From: Burkholderia sp. Ax-1724 | Lineage (GTDB): Bacteria; Pseudomonadota; Gammaproteobacteria; Burkholderiales; Burkholderiaceae | NCBI RefSeq assembly: GCF_011752995.1 | Contig: NZ_VWWL01000005.1 | Span: 151,484-215,483, forward strand | Direction of reading: 5' to 3' | Length of the DNA: 64,000 bases | In this document: one piece after another, positions 27,256-36,082 of the stretch | How positions within the stretch are numbered: the first letter of the stretch is position 1 | Layout: each line of letters opens with the position of its first letter | Translations under genes and position numbers: made by a program | The notes under the pieces: generated by a model | Databases searched by the model: none | Seen by the model: the letters and a program-made list of their open reading frames with translations, nothing else | Told to the model about the DNA's origin: nothing

Positions 27256-27281
27256 ACGCCCGGCGCGAGCGCGCCGGGCGT
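27256..27281 (+). terminator. Strong stem-loop after the exported-protein gene
   Basis: ACGCCCGGCGC and GCGCCGGGCGT form an 11-bp perfect stem with a 4-nt loop, 50 bp after the stop at 27206. There is no T-tract, so it may act as an RNA 3' end with other factors. Confidence 0.55.
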
Positions 27282-27419
27282 CACTGTGATCGGGAGCCGG
27301 TGCAGCGGGGCTTGGACCACGAGCGTCTATTGGATTGCTGTTTATGCACCGCTCGCTGTGTTGACGGCGCAATTCGGTTTGATTACCAGCAGGAAAATCT
27401 GCCGTTTTGTGTGCCAATT

Positions 27420-27800
27420 CGCTGGCTTGTGTGTCTGTTTATAAACGGTTTAGCCGATGATTGTGGTGGCGATTCTGGTGCTGTTATTGGTGTGTTATTT
27501 GATATGTATTTAAAAATAATATTTGCGAATTTTAATTAAATAGCAATTCTCCGTGAAAAATAACGATTCAAAGCATGAGTAAATATAGGCGCCAGAAAAC
27601 CACCGTGTAAGCCAGATACCCATCTGAGCCATACCCAGAAAGGCTCATGGAAAAACACACAGTAAGCCATCGCATCAAGACTCCACAAAACACCAAACAA
27701 ACACAGAACTCCTTTATTCGACCGCAGGCGCAAAAAACAGCACATTTCTCCACTTAATCGCAACACCGGAAATGCGTGTGTATTCCAGAAAACCCGCCAT
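27420..27800. other. AT-rich island upstream of the phosphonate operon
   Basis: Base composition drops sharply: only 11 of 60 bases are G or C at 27481-27540 and 22 of 60 at 27541-27600, in an otherwise very GC-rich window. It lies directly before the phosphonate operon and probably holds its promoter. A minus-strand frame at 27536-27766 (76 residues, hydrophobic, [20 protein letters not shown]...) is possible but unsupported. The island may mark horizontal acquisition or silencing by an H-NS-type protein; both are inference. Confidence 0.6.
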
Positions 27801-27885
27801 AAAGAATTCCGTTATAGTCGCGCTTTTCCCGTCGCCAGCCGGGCATAGAAAAACACCAATAAGCCCGCCATCAGGAGTATTGAAA

Positions 27886-29631
27886 ATGAACGCCCGCGAA
27901 CCCGTTTTTGTTTCCCAATCCCGCAGTGCGCGTCTGCGCCAGATGCTGCTCAGCAACGAGCTCGAATTCATGATGGAGGCCCATAACGGCCTGTCCGCGC
28001 GCATCGTTCGCGAAGCCGGCTTCAAGGCGATCTGGGGCTCGGGCCTCGCGATCTCCGCGCAATTCGGCGTGCGCGACAACAACGAGGCGAGCTGGACTCA
28101 GGTGGTCGACACGCTCGAATTCATGGCCGACGCGAGCGATCTGCCGATCCTGCTCGACGGCGACACCGGCTACGGCAACTTCAACAATGTGCGCCGCCTC
28201 GTGCGCAAGCTCGAACAGCGCGGCATCGCCGGCGTGTGTATCGAAGACAAGCAGTTTCCGAAGACCAACAGCTTTATCAACGGCGAGGCGCAGCCGCTTG
28301 CCGGGATCGACGAATTCTGCGGCAAGATCAAGGCCGGCAAGGACTCGCAGAACGACGAGCATTTCTCGATCGTCGCACGCGTCGAGGCGCTGATCGCGGG
28401 CTGGGGCATGGACGAAGCGCTGCGCCGCGCCGAAGCCTACCGCCAGGCCGGCGCCGATGCGATCCTGATTCACAGCAAGCTGTCGCGCCCCGACGAGATT
28501 CTCGAATTCGCGCGCGAATGGGCCGGCCGCGCGCCGCTCGTGATCGTGCCGACCAAGTACTACAGCACGCCGACCGACGTGTTCCGCGAGGCGGGCATCA
28601 GCGCCGTGATCTGGGCGAACCATCTGATCCGCGCGTCCACCTCGGCGATGCAGGCGGTCGCGAAGGACATCCATGCGAGCGAAACGCTCGTCAACGTCGA
28701 GGACAGCATCGCCGCTGTCAACGAAATCTTCCGCCTGCAGGATGCGGACGAATACTCGGAAGCCGAAGACCGCTATCTGTCGAGCGGTCGCGCGGCCGGC
28801 TCCGCCGTCGTGCTTGCCGCGGGCCGAGGCAAGGGGCTTGAAGCCGTCACGGAGGATCGTCCGAAAGTCATGCTGCCGATCGCGGGCAAGCCGCTGCTGC
28901 GCTGGCTCGTCGATGCGTTCAAGAAGCAGGGCGTCAACGACATCACGGTGGTCGGCGGCTATCGCGCCGACGCGATCGAAACGGCCGGCATCAAGCTCGT
29001 CGTCAACGAACAACATGCGCAGACTGGCGAACTCGCGTCGCTCGCGTGCGCGCTCGACACGCTGAGCGGCGATACCGTGATCTCGTATGGCGACCTGCTG
29101 TTCCGCAGCTATATCCTGCGCGATCTGGTGGAGAGCGAGGCGGCCTTCAGCGTGGTCGTCGATTCGTCGCTGACCGACGCGGAAAACGCGAGCGTGCGCG
29201 ATTTCGCGTGGTGCTCGGCGGTCGACGACCGCGGCCTGTTCGGCACGAAGGTCGTGCTGCGGCATGTCGCGAGCGGGCAGGCTCAGGCTGAGTCGGCGGC
29301 GGCGAGCGCCGCACAGGCACCGCATGGCCGCTGGGTCGGTCTGCTGAACGTGCGCGGCGCGGGGCGCGAGCGCTTGCAGGCCGTGATGGCGCAGTTGCAG
29401 GCACGGGCGGATTTCGCCTCGCTCGACATGCCCGCGCTGCTCAATGCGCTGATCGAAGCCGGCGAATCGATCGAGGTGCAGTACGTGCATGGTCACTGGC
29501 GCGGTGTCAACGATCTCGACGACTTTCGCCGCGCGGGCGATTTCGCCCACGCGCAGGCGCCGTTCGCGACGGCGGCGGGCGCGGTAGCGAAGCATGAAGC
29601 ACAGCAGGAAGCACACGGAGACGCGCGATGA
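27886..29631 (+). CDS. aepX: Phosphoenolpyruvate mutase fused to a nucleotidyltransferase
   Basis: A 581-residue two-domain protein. Residues 1-295 are a PEP mutase of the isocitrate-lyase superfamily, with E120-DKQFP-K126-TNS, the motif that separates PEP mutases from lyases such as PrpB. It makes the C-P bond of phosphonopyruvate. Residues 308-565 are a MobA-like nucleotidyltransferase ([14 protein letters not shown], then [19 protein letters not shown]), the type that activates 2-aminoethylphosphonate as CMP-AEP (PntC-like). The ATG at 27886 follows AGGAG, and its stop overlaps the next start. Nucleotide specificity is inferred. Confidence 0.9.
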   Translation: MNAREPVFVSQSRSARLRQMLLSNELEFMMEAHNGLSARIVREAGFKAIWGSGLAISAQFGVRDNNEASWTQVVDTLEFMADASDLPILLDGDTGYGNFNNVRRLVRKLEQRGIAGVCIEDKQFPKTNSFINGEAQPLAGIDEFCGKIKAGKDSQNDEHFSIVARVEALIAGWGMDEALRRAEAYRQAGADAILIHSKLSRPDEILEFAREWAGRAPLVIVPTKYYSTPTDVFREAGISAVIWANHLIRASTSAMQAVAKDIHASETLVNVEDSIAAVNEIFRLQDADEYSEAEDRYLSSGRAAGSAVVLAAGRGKGLEAVTEDRPKVMLPIAGKPLLRWLVDAFKKQGVNDITVVGGYRADAIETAGIKLVVNEQHAQTGELASLACALDTLSGDTVISYGDLLFRSYILRDLVESEAAFSVVVDSSLTDAENASVRDFAWCSAVDDRGLFGTKVVLRHVASGQAQAESAAASAAQAPHGRWVGLLNVRGAGRERLQAVMAQLQARADFASLDMPALLNALIEAGESIEVQYVHGHWRGVNDLDDFRRAGDFAHAQAPFATAAGAVAKHEAQQEAHGDAR

Positions 29632-30791
29632 TCGAAGCCGCACAGTTCGTCGAGGCGGCGCGCGAGCGCGGTTTCGACTGGTACGCGGGCGTGCCGTGCT
29701 CATATCTGACGCCGTTCATCAACTACGTGTTGCAGGACGACTCGCTGCACTACGTATCGGCGGCCAACGAGGGCGACGCGGTCGCGCTGATCGCGGGCGT
29801 CACGCTCGGCGCGCGCAACGGCCGGCGCGGCATCACGATGATGCAGAACTCGGGGCTCGGCAACGCGGTGAGTCCGCTGACCTCGTTGACATGGACCTTC
29901 CGTTTGCCGCAACTGCTGATCGTCACGTGGCGCGGCCAGCCCGGCGTCGCCGACGAGCCGCAGCACGCGCTGATGGGCCCGATCACGCCGGCGATGCTCG
30001 ACACGATGGAAATCCCATGGGAGACCTTCCCGACCGAGGCGGATGCGATTGGCCCGGCGCTCGACCGCGCGGTCGCGCACATGGACGCGACCGGCCGCCC
30101 GTATGCGCTCGTGATGCAAAAGGGCAGCGTCGCGCCGTACGAACTGAAGGACGGCGGCGCGCCCGCGCGCAAGACGCCGGTGGCGCCGCGCGCTGAGTTC
30201 CGCGGCGTCGCCGCCAACGAACTTGCGACGCGTCACGATGCGCTGCAAAAGGTCATCGCGCATACGCCGCTCGACTCGACCGTGGTGCTCGCCTCGACCG
30301 GCTTCTGCGGCCGCGAACTCTATGCCATCGACGATCGCGCGAACCAGCTCTACATGGTCGGCTCGATGGGCTGCGTGACGCCGTTCGCGCTCGGTCTTGC
30401 GCTCGCGCGGCCGGACCTGCGCGTGGTCGCGCTCGACGGCGACGGCGCCGCGCTGATGCGCATGGGCGTGTTCGCGACGCTCGGCGCATACGGTCCGGCG
30501 AACCTCACGCACGTGCTGCTCGACAACGGCGCGCACGATTCGACCGGCGGCCAGGCGACGGTGTCGGCGCAGGTGTCGTTCGCGGGCGTGGCGGCCGCGT
30601 GCGGTTATGCGTCGGCGGTCGAGAGCGACGATCCGGCCGTGCTCGACGCGCTGTTTGCCGCGCCGCCGCTCGACGGTCCGCGCTTCGCACGCCTGACGAT
30701 CCGCCGCGGCACGCTCGACGGCCTGCCGCGCCCGACCATCACGCCGCCCGATGTGAAGACGCGCCTGATGCGCCACATCGGCGCCGCCTGA
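29628..30791 (+). CDS. aepY: Phosphonopyruvate decarboxylase
   Basis: A 387-residue thiamine-diphosphate enzyme that decarboxylates phosphonopyruvate to phosphonoacetaldehyde, the step that pulls the PEP mutase reaction forward. The N-terminal PYR domain begins [19 protein letters not shown], and the ThDP-binding motif is [18 protein letters not shown] followed by [13 protein letters not shown]. Length and motifs match Ppd/AepY. The ATG overlaps the stop of the upstream gene by four bases (ATGA), indicating coupled translation in one operon. Confidence 0.93.
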   Translation: MIEAAQFVEAARERGFDWYAGVPCSYLTPFINYVLQDDSLHYVSAANEGDAVALIAGVTLGARNGRRGITMMQNSGLGNAVSPLTSLTWTFRLPQLLIVTWRGQPGVADEPQHALMGPITPAMLDTMEIPWETFPTEADAIGPALDRAVAHMDATGRPYALVMQKGSVAPYELKDGGAPARKTPVAPRAEFRGVAANELATRHDALQKVIAHTPLDSTVVLASTGFCGRELYAIDDRANQLYMVGSMGCVTPFALGLALARPDLRVVALDGDGAALMRMGVFATLGAYGPANLTHVLLDNGAHDSTGGQATVSAQVSFAGVAAACGYASAVESDDPAVLDALFAAPPLDGPRFARLTIRRGTLDGLPRPTITPPDVKTRLMRHIGAA

Positions 30792-30816
30792 ACCTATCGC
30801 AATTGAAGGAACCCCC

Positions 30817-31884
30817 ATGCTGCTGCTTAACCCCGGCCCGGTGACGCTCACCGAGCGTGTCCGCAACAGCCTGTTGCAGACGGACCTGTGCCATCGCGAA
30901 AGCGAGTTTTTCGATTTGCAGGAAGAGGCGCGCACGCGTCTTGTCGACGTGTACGGGCTCGACCCGAACGAATGGCAGGCCGTGCTGATGACGGGCTCCG
31001 GCACGGCCGCCGTCGAAAGCATGATGGCCGCGCTCGTGCCGCAGAACGGCAAGCTGCTCGTCGTCGAAAACGGCGTGTACGGCGAGCGCATCGCGCAGAT
31101 CGCGACGCAGTACGGCATCGCGCACGAAGCGCTGAAGCACGACTGGATGGACGCGCCCGATCTCGCCAAGATCGCCGGGCGGCTCGACGCCGACAAGTTG
31201 TTCACGCACGTCGCGGTGATCCACCACGAGACGACCACGGGGCGTCTGAACGACATCGCCGCGCTCGGCGCCCTGTGCCGCGCGCGCGGCCTGCGTCTGC
31301 TGGTGGACGGCGTGAGCAGCTTCGGCGCCGAGGCGATCGATTTCGCCGACGCGAGTCTCGATGCGGTCGCCGCCACCGCGAACAAATGTCTGCACGGCGT
31401 GCCGGGCGCGTCGTTCGTGCTGGTGCGGCGCGCGGCGCTCGCGCGGGCGGCGAGCCGCACGTACTACCTCGATCTCGGCCGTCTCGCGCGCTTGCAGGAT
31501 CAGCGCAATACGCCGTTCACGCCCTCGGTTCACGCGTACTACGCGCTCGTCGAAGCGCTGCGCGAACTCGCCGACGAAGGCGGCTGGCGCGCGCGTCACG
31601 CGCGCTATGCGGGGCTCGCCGGGCAGGCGCGCGCGGGGCTCGCCGAGCGCGGCATCGGTAGCGTGTTGCCGCCGGATCAGTCGTCGGTGGTGCTGCGCGC
31701 GTACCGCTTGCCGGACGGCATCGCGTATCCGCAACTGCACGACGCGCTGAAGGCGCACGGCTTCGTCATCTACGCGGGGCAGGGTGGTCTGTCGGCGGAG
31801 CTGTTCCGCATTTCGACGATGGGCAACATCCATGCGGCCGATATCGACCGCCTGCTGCAAGGCTTTACCGACCTGATGCGCTGA
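30817..31884 (+). CDS. aepZ: 2-aminoethylphosphonate-pyruvate transaminase
   Basis: A 355-residue class V aminotransferase (PhnW/AepZ). The N-terminal LLLNPGPVTLTERVRNSLLQ is diagnostic, and the PLP lysine is K190 in ATANKCLHGVPG. Within this operon it should run towards synthesis, aminating phosphonoacetaldehyde to 2-aminoethylphosphonate. AAGGA precedes the ATG, 25 bp after the decarboxylase stop. PhnW acts in degradation when beside phnX; here phnX is absent and the two biosynthetic genes are present, which favours synthesis. Confidence 0.92.
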   Translation: MLLLNPGPVTLTERVRNSLLQTDLCHRESEFFDLQEEARTRLVDVYGLDPNEWQAVLMTGSGTAAVESMMAALVPQNGKLLVVENGVYGERIAQIATQYGIAHEALKHDWMDAPDLAKIAGRLDADKLFTHVAVIHHETTTGRLNDIAALGALCRARGLRLLVDGVSSFGAEAIDFADASLDAVAATANKCLHGVPGASFVLVRRAALARAASRTYYLDLGRLARLQDQRNTPFTPSVHAYYALVEALRELADEGGWRARHARYAGLAGQARAGLAERGIGSVLPPDQSSVVLRAYRLPDGIAYPQLHDALKAHGFVIYAGQGGLSAELFRISTMGNIHAADIDRLLQGFTDLMR

Positions 31885-31930
31885 GCGGCCCGCGCTGCGT
31901 GCGATGCCGGGGCGCCGTGAGCGGCATTGC

Positions 31931-32083
31931 TCATACGGGGTCTTTGTCCGGCGGTCCGTCGGGCCGCTGCGGCTCCTCGACATGATGGCCGGGCGCGGGC
32001 GGCACGAGCGGATCGGCCTCGGGGTCGCGGTTCGGATCGGCGTTCGGGTCGGGAATCGGGCTCGTGTGCAGGTCGTCGCTCAT
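31931..32083 (-). CDS. Small Asp/Pro-rich protein (50 aa)
   Basis: A 50-residue protein beginning MSDDLHTSPIPDPNADPNRD and ending HVEEPQRPDGPPDKDPV, very rich in Pro and Asp and probably disordered. AAAGGTGA precedes the ATG at 32083, a good Shine-Dalgarno. It has no recognisable domain. It lies just after the phosphonate operon on the opposite strand. Confidence 0.6.
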   Translation of the reverse strand: MSDDLHTSPIPDPNADPNRDPEADPLVPPAPGHHVEEPQRPDGPPDKDPV

Positions 32084-32265
32084 GGCGTCACCTTTGCGGT
32101 TGGAATGCGCGAAATCGGGCGGAGAGGGGTTGCCGCGGGCCAGTAAGGGCCAGTGCGGGCCAACACGGTCCATGCATGCGGACCGCTGCCGAAATGCGCT
32201 GCCCGTCTCCGTCGTTTTGTATTCAAGCGTAGGCGCTGGCCACGCTTCCTGTCGGCTACTTTTCC

Positions 32266-32970
32266 CTATTTTTTCGCGCGGCGGCCGACGCTCAGTTGCC
32301 AGTAGCGCTCGGTTGCGAATACGTCGTCGTAATGGCCGGCGCCGAACGCGCGCAACTGGCTCGCGTAGGCGTTGACGGCTTCGCGCTTGAGCTGCGCGCG
32401 GCGTTGCATGTCGATCGTATGGTCCGCGCTCGGGTGCGCCGGCGTCGCGACGATGCCGCGCCGCGCGAGATCGGCGAGCCGCGCCTGCAGCGCGCCCGGC
32501 GTGAGCCGGTGAATCGCTTCCTCGTAGCCGAACCAGTGCAGATGCGTGAGCCGCGGCAGGATTTCGCAGCAGGCTTCGAACACGCGCGCGTGGTCGTCGT
32601 GCTGCAGGCCGAGCGGCATCAGCAGCGTGTTGGCGGTCGTGCGATAGATCGTTTCCTCGAGCGCGGCCGCCATCTGGCCGATCGACGGCGAATCGGCGTA
32701 CTGGCCGTCGCGAAACGGCATGCGCAGCGGAATCGCGTCGAGCACGTCGAGCGCGCGATTGTCTTCGCGCGTGCGTTCGCGGATCGCCTCGCGCGCGCTC
32801 GCGAAGCCCGCTTTTTTATCCCACTCGGTGCGCATGTCGTGCTCGGGCGACGCGGCGAACACCGTGCAGACGGCGGCGTCGGGATGCGCGGCGAGCAGCG
32901 CGCCGCAGCTGAAGACGGCGTCGTCGAAATGGGGCGAGACGATGAACAGGCGTGGGGTGGTTTCGCTCAT
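32266..32970 (-). CDS. PIG-L family deacetylase
   Basis: A 234-residue enzyme of the LmbE/PIG-L family. The zinc and catalytic motif is SPHFDDAVFSCGAL (H14, D16, D17), and a second histidine region is PLGLQHDDHARVF. Family members remove N-acetyl groups from N-acetylglucosamine-containing or related molecules in the cytoplasm. It stands next to the AEP operon but on the opposite strand; a role in making an AEP-decorated glycan is possible but not shown. Confidence 0.85.
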   Translation of the reverse strand: MSETTPRLFIVSPHFDDAVFSCGALLAAHPDAAVCTVFAASPEHDMRTEWDKKAGFASAREAIRERTREDNRALDVLDAIPLRMPFRDGQYADSPSIGQMAAALEETIYRTTANTLLMPLGLQHDDHARVFEACCEILPRLTHLHWFGYEEAIHRLTPGALQARLADLARRGIVATPAHPSADHTIDMQRRAQLKREAVNAYASQLRAFGAGHYDDVFATERYWQLSVGRRAKK

Positions 32971-33394
32971 GGCGTGCGGGGCGGGTCAAGGCGTGTTTGG
33001 GGGATGCAATTCGGGGTGCGATTCGGGGTGCGATTCGGGGCGCAATTCGAGGTGCGATTCGGGACGCCATGCACGGCGCGATGCAAGGCGCGGCCAGGGT
33101 GTAGCGAAGCGTGTGATTGCGAGGCAGATGCGGATGCGCGCGAAAAACGCGGCGTCAACTCAGCTTAGGCGGAATCGTCGCGGATTGCGCTCGGTTTCCT
33201 GACGCGCAAGCGGTGTGCCCGAAGAGCGGATCGCCGCGTATGACGAAGCGACGATGTCGGGAGGTTCGGACTTGCTGTCGGGTGGTGGTGTGGCTGTGTG
33301 GTGACGTAGTGACGTGGTGGGGCGAAGCCGTTTGTCGCGGATGTTTGCCGTTGCTGTTTGTATGACTGATCGCGCGGCGTAGCGCCTAAGCAGT
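32971..33394. other. Intergenic region holding a tandem repeat
   Basis: About 420 bp between the deacetylase start and the end of the UdgX gene. Apart from the 12-bp repeat array (listed separately) and short GTG-rich runs near 33285-33320, I see no gene or clear signal. Confidence 0.5.
33009..33068. repeat. 12-bp tandem repeat, five copies
   Basis: ATTCGGGGTGCG occurs exactly twice and then three times with one to three changes (ATTCGGGGCGCA, ATTCGAGGTGCG, ATTCGGGACGCC). It lies about 40 bp upstream of the deacetylase start, so copy number could alter its promoter or leader. Confidence 0.8.
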
Positions 33395-34939
33395 CTAAAT
33401 TGCTTGAGTTGCCTGAGCCGTCTGAGCCGTCTGAGCCGCCAACACCGCCGCGTGCCTGAACGCCGCCACGAGGTTCGCGACGATATCCTCGCGCAGCCGC
33501 GCGTCGGCGGTTCTGAGCGCGTACGACGGATGCCACGTCGGCACGATCAGGCGTCCGCGATGCGCGATCGTGAGCCCGAGGTATTCGGACAGATTGACGT
33601 GCGCGCCGGTCAACGCTTTCAGCGCGGTCGGCCCGAGCGTGACGACGACGCGCGGGGCGACTTGCGTCAGCTCCTCGTCCAGCCAGTATCCGCAAGCCTC
33701 GACTTCGCTGCGTTCCGGCGCGCGATGGACGCGCTGCCCGCTCTCGCGCTGCGGGCCCGGCTGCCGTGGAATAGCGCGCGCCTCGGTCGCTATCTCCCAC
33801 TTGTAATGCTTGACCGCATAGGTCAGATACAACGCCGCGCGCTCGACACCGGCGCGCGCAAGCACCGTATCGAGCAACTTCCCGGTCGCGCCGCCGAACG
33901 GTTCGCCGTGCTGGTTCTCGTATTCGCCGGGCTGCTCGCCGAGCGCCATGATCGCCGCGTGCGTGGGACCGATTCCGGCGACAGCCTGCTTCGCACTGCG
34001 CCACAGTCCGCAGCGCCGGCAGGTGGCGAGCGGGCCGTTCGGCTCGCGCAACGGCGGCGTGAGCGCGGAAATCTCAATGGGCGGTGGCTGCGCCACGTGA
34101 ACGGCGGCACCCCGCGCGCCAAGACGCGTGCGCTCGCGTGCGAGATGCGCGGGCAGCGGCGGACCGGCGGGCGGCGTGCGCCAGTAGCGCAGCGGCACCG
34201 GCGCGGGTTGCGCGTTGACGACGTTCGCGTACCAGGCAAGCCATAGTGCTTCGGCCGGTTCGCTCGTGACGGCTTCGCCGGTCATCGCGCTCGCCGGCAA
34301 AGCATGCCCGGCCTCGCGGCGTTCTTCCGCTGCGGGACGGCCGATGCGCAACAGCATGCCGTTCCAGAACGCCGCGCCTCGCGGGGTCGCGAGCATCCAC
34401 GTGGAGTTGCCCATGTCCGCGGCGAACTCCGTGGCGGCGCGTTCGAGCAGGTCGTGATGCGGCTCGTACCAGCCGACGAATTCCGGTGGCCCCATCGACG
34501 GATCGCGCCGTCTGAACAGCGTGCCGAGCACGAGTTCGGCGGTGGCCCGCTCGATCGCCTCGGCGCGTTGCGCGAGCAGCGCGCCGTCGGGGTCGTGCAG
34601 TTCGATGACGCCGCGTTCGCCCTGCATCCAGCGCCACAGGATGCGGTAGAGCAGAGTCCAGCGATCGTCCGAGCGATGGCACGCGGCGGTTTTTAGCTGC
34701 ATGAGCAGCTCGCGGGGGATGGCGGGTGTGGGGCGAGCGAGGAGCGGCGTTTCGGCGCCGAGGGTGGTTTTATCCAGGAACGGTCGGGTTCGTGGCGTTG
34801 CGGTTTTTTCCGCTTCGCCCTTGCCCTCGCCCTCGGCTTCAATCCATTCGACCGATAAAGGCTCGATGCCTTCGCGCAGCGCTTCGCGCGCCGCACGGCG
34901 CCAGGCGGCAAAAGTCGGTTCGATCAGGATGCGTTTCAC
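33395..34939 (-). CDS. udgX: UdgX-type uracil-DNA glycosylase with N-terminal DUF4130
   Basis: A 514-residue fusion. The N-terminal DUF4130 domain runs to about residue 250 (RILIEPTFAAWRRAAREAL, then WYEPHHDLLERAATEFAADM). The C-terminal family-4-like UDG domain has GEQPGEYEN, a Cys-containing CRRCGLW for the Fe-S cluster, and WHPSYALR. UdgX proteins covalently trap uracil DNA through the His of a KRRIH loop; here the loop reads GQRVHRAP after an insertion. The GTG start at 34939 lies 10 bp from a LexA box and begins the domain. The usual radical-SAM partner gene is absent nearby. Confidence 0.85.
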   Translation of the reverse strand: MKRILIEPTFAAWRRAAREALREGIEPLSVEWIEAEGEGKGEAEKTATPRTRPFLDKTTLGAETPLLARPTPAIPRELLMQLKTAACHRSDDRWTLLYRILWRWMQGERGVIELHDPDGALLAQRAEAIERATAELVLGTLFRRRDPSMGPPEFVGWYEPHHDLLERAATEFAADMGNSTWMLATPRGAAFWNGMLLRIGRPAAEERREAGHALPASAMTGEAVTSEPAEALWLAWYANVVNAQPAPVPLRYWRTPPAGPPLPAHLARERTRLGARGAAVHVAQPPPIEISALTPPLREPNGPLATCRRCGLWRSAKQAVAGIGPTHAAIMALGEQPGEYENQHGEPFGGATGKLLDTVLARAGVERAALYLTYAVKHYKWEIATEARAIPRQPGPQRESGQRVHRAPERSEVEACGYWLDEELTQVAPRVVVTLGPTALKALTGAHVNLSEYLGLTIAHRGRLIVPTWHPSYALRTADARLREDIVANLVAAFRHAAVLAAQTAQTAQATQAI

Positions 34940-34949
34940 GACGGCAAAA

Positions 34950-34969
34950 TACTGTATAAATATACAGTA
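34950..34969 (-). promoter_or_regulatory. LexA box (SOS operator) of udgX
   Basis: TACTGTATAAATATACAGTA is a near-perfect LexA palindrome with CTGT-N8-ACAG. It ends 10 bp upstream of the GTG start. A TACAGT element within it could be the -10, which would give almost no 5' leader. Confidence 0.92.
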
Positions 34970-35139
34970 TGTGCGCAAAGGGGGATTGGGGCAAGCGGGG
35001 GCGACGGGTTGGGCGAGTCCGATGCTTTTGCCGGGAGATGCCGCGCGGTCGAGGCTCGGGATGACTGCGGCGAAATGGCTCTGAGAATGGCCGTGAGAAC
35101 GAGGCAAGCGCATGCCGGGTTCGCCGCCGGCGGGTGACA

Positions 35140-35178
35140 AACCCGCAAACCCGCAGAACGGCAAAACCGCAAAAACCG
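35140..35178. repeat. Degenerate 8-10 bp tandem repeat
   Basis: A short run of AACCCGCA / AACGGCAA / AACCGCAA-like units lies directly after the stop of the MocA-like gene (35182) on its downstream side. Confidence 0.45.
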
Positions 35179-35181
35179 CCC

Positions 35182-35769
35182 CTAAATCCCGCGCAAATCC
35201 TCCGGCGTATCGACGTCGCGCAGGATGCCCGGATCGTCGACATCCACGCGCGTCAAACGTTGGGTCATCAGCAGCGATCTGGCGCCCGCGTCGCCGTCGA
35301 GCGCGAGCAGCGCCTCGCAATGCTCGACGCCGAAGCCGACCGGATGGCCGCGCTGTCCGTCGTAAAACGGCGCGACGAGCGCGGCGCCGTCGTCGAGCGT
35401 GCGGGCCACCGTTTCGATCGTCGGAATCGAGATGCGCGGCATGTCCGCGAGCGCGACGATCCAGCCCTCGGCGTCGTCGCTCGCTGCGATGCCCGCCGCG
35501 AGGCTCGCGCCCATGCCGCGTTCGGCGCCGGCCGCGAACACGACGTCGCAGCCGGCATCGTTGAGCACGCGGGCGAGCGCATCCGAGCCGAGCCGCACCA
35601 CCGCGATCACATGCGGCACGACGAGCAGCAGCCGATGCGCCGATTCATGAGCGACGGGCGTGCCGTCGGGCAGGCGTGCGAGCAGTTTGTTGCGCAGCCC
35701 GTCCGGATCGAAACGCGAGCCGAACCCGGCGGCGAGCAAGACACCTGTGGCGAGCGAGGCGTAGGCCAT
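35182..35769 (-). CDS. MocA-like molybdenum cofactor cytidylyltransferase
   Basis: A 195-residue MobA-superfamily nucleotidyltransferase with VLLAAGFGSRF near residue 10 and the central ADMPRIS motif. In MocA this type converts molybdopterin to its cytosine dinucleotide form for aldehyde oxidoreductases. Its position downstream of a paoABC-like oxidoreductase on the same strand supports that job. It is separated from paoC by a 313-bp gap filled by a tandem array. No paoD/xdhC insertion chaperone is in the window. Confidence 0.85.
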   Translation of the reverse strand: MAYASLATGVLLAAGFGSRFDPDGLRNKLLARLPDGTPVAHESAHRLLLVVPHVIAVVRLGSDALARVLNDAGCDVVFAAGAERGMGASLAAGIAASDDAEGWIVALADMPRISIPTIETVARTLDDGAALVAPFYDGQRGHPVGFGVEHCEALLALDGDAGARSLLMTQRLTRVDVDDPGILRDVDTPEDLRGI

Positions 35770-35908
35770 CGGCGAATCCCAATAGAAGGAACGAGACCGA
35801 TTGTGCGATGCAAGGCCACGTCAGGCAAGCGCGAATGCCGGCATATGGCGTTCGCCGCGCCGCTTTTCGACACCGTAACGCAATCGCGCGCTGCCAATCT
35901 CCCACCGC

Positions 35909-36074
35909 CAGCACCTCATGGCCAGCACCTCATGGCCGGCACCTCACGGCCAGCACCGCACGGCCAGCACCGCACGGCCAGCACCTCACCACCAACACCC
36001 CACCACCAACACCTCACCACCAACACCTCACCACCAACACCTCACCACCAACACCTCACCGCCAACACTCCGAC
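35909..36074. repeat. 14-bp tandem array, about twelve copies
   Basis: Unit CAGCACCTCATGGC, in two blocks: copies 1-5 resemble CAGCACC(T/G)CA(T/C)GGC, and copies 7-12 resemble CAACACCTCACCAC; copy 6 is a hybrid. Several copies in each block are identical, indicating recent expansion. It fills the gap between the paoC stop (36083) and the MocA-like gene, within what should be one transcript. Confidence 0.9.
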
Positions 36075-36082
36075 ACACACCA

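Noticed and set aside
27536..27766. 76-codon hydrophobic minus-strand frame in the AT-rich island
   Set aside because: A second overlapping hydrophobic frame is equally open, there is no clear Shine-Dalgarno, and AT-rich DNA easily yields such frames.
35909..36074. Possible CRISPR array
   Set aside because: Direct head-to-tail repeats with no spacers and no cas genes; it is a tandem array.
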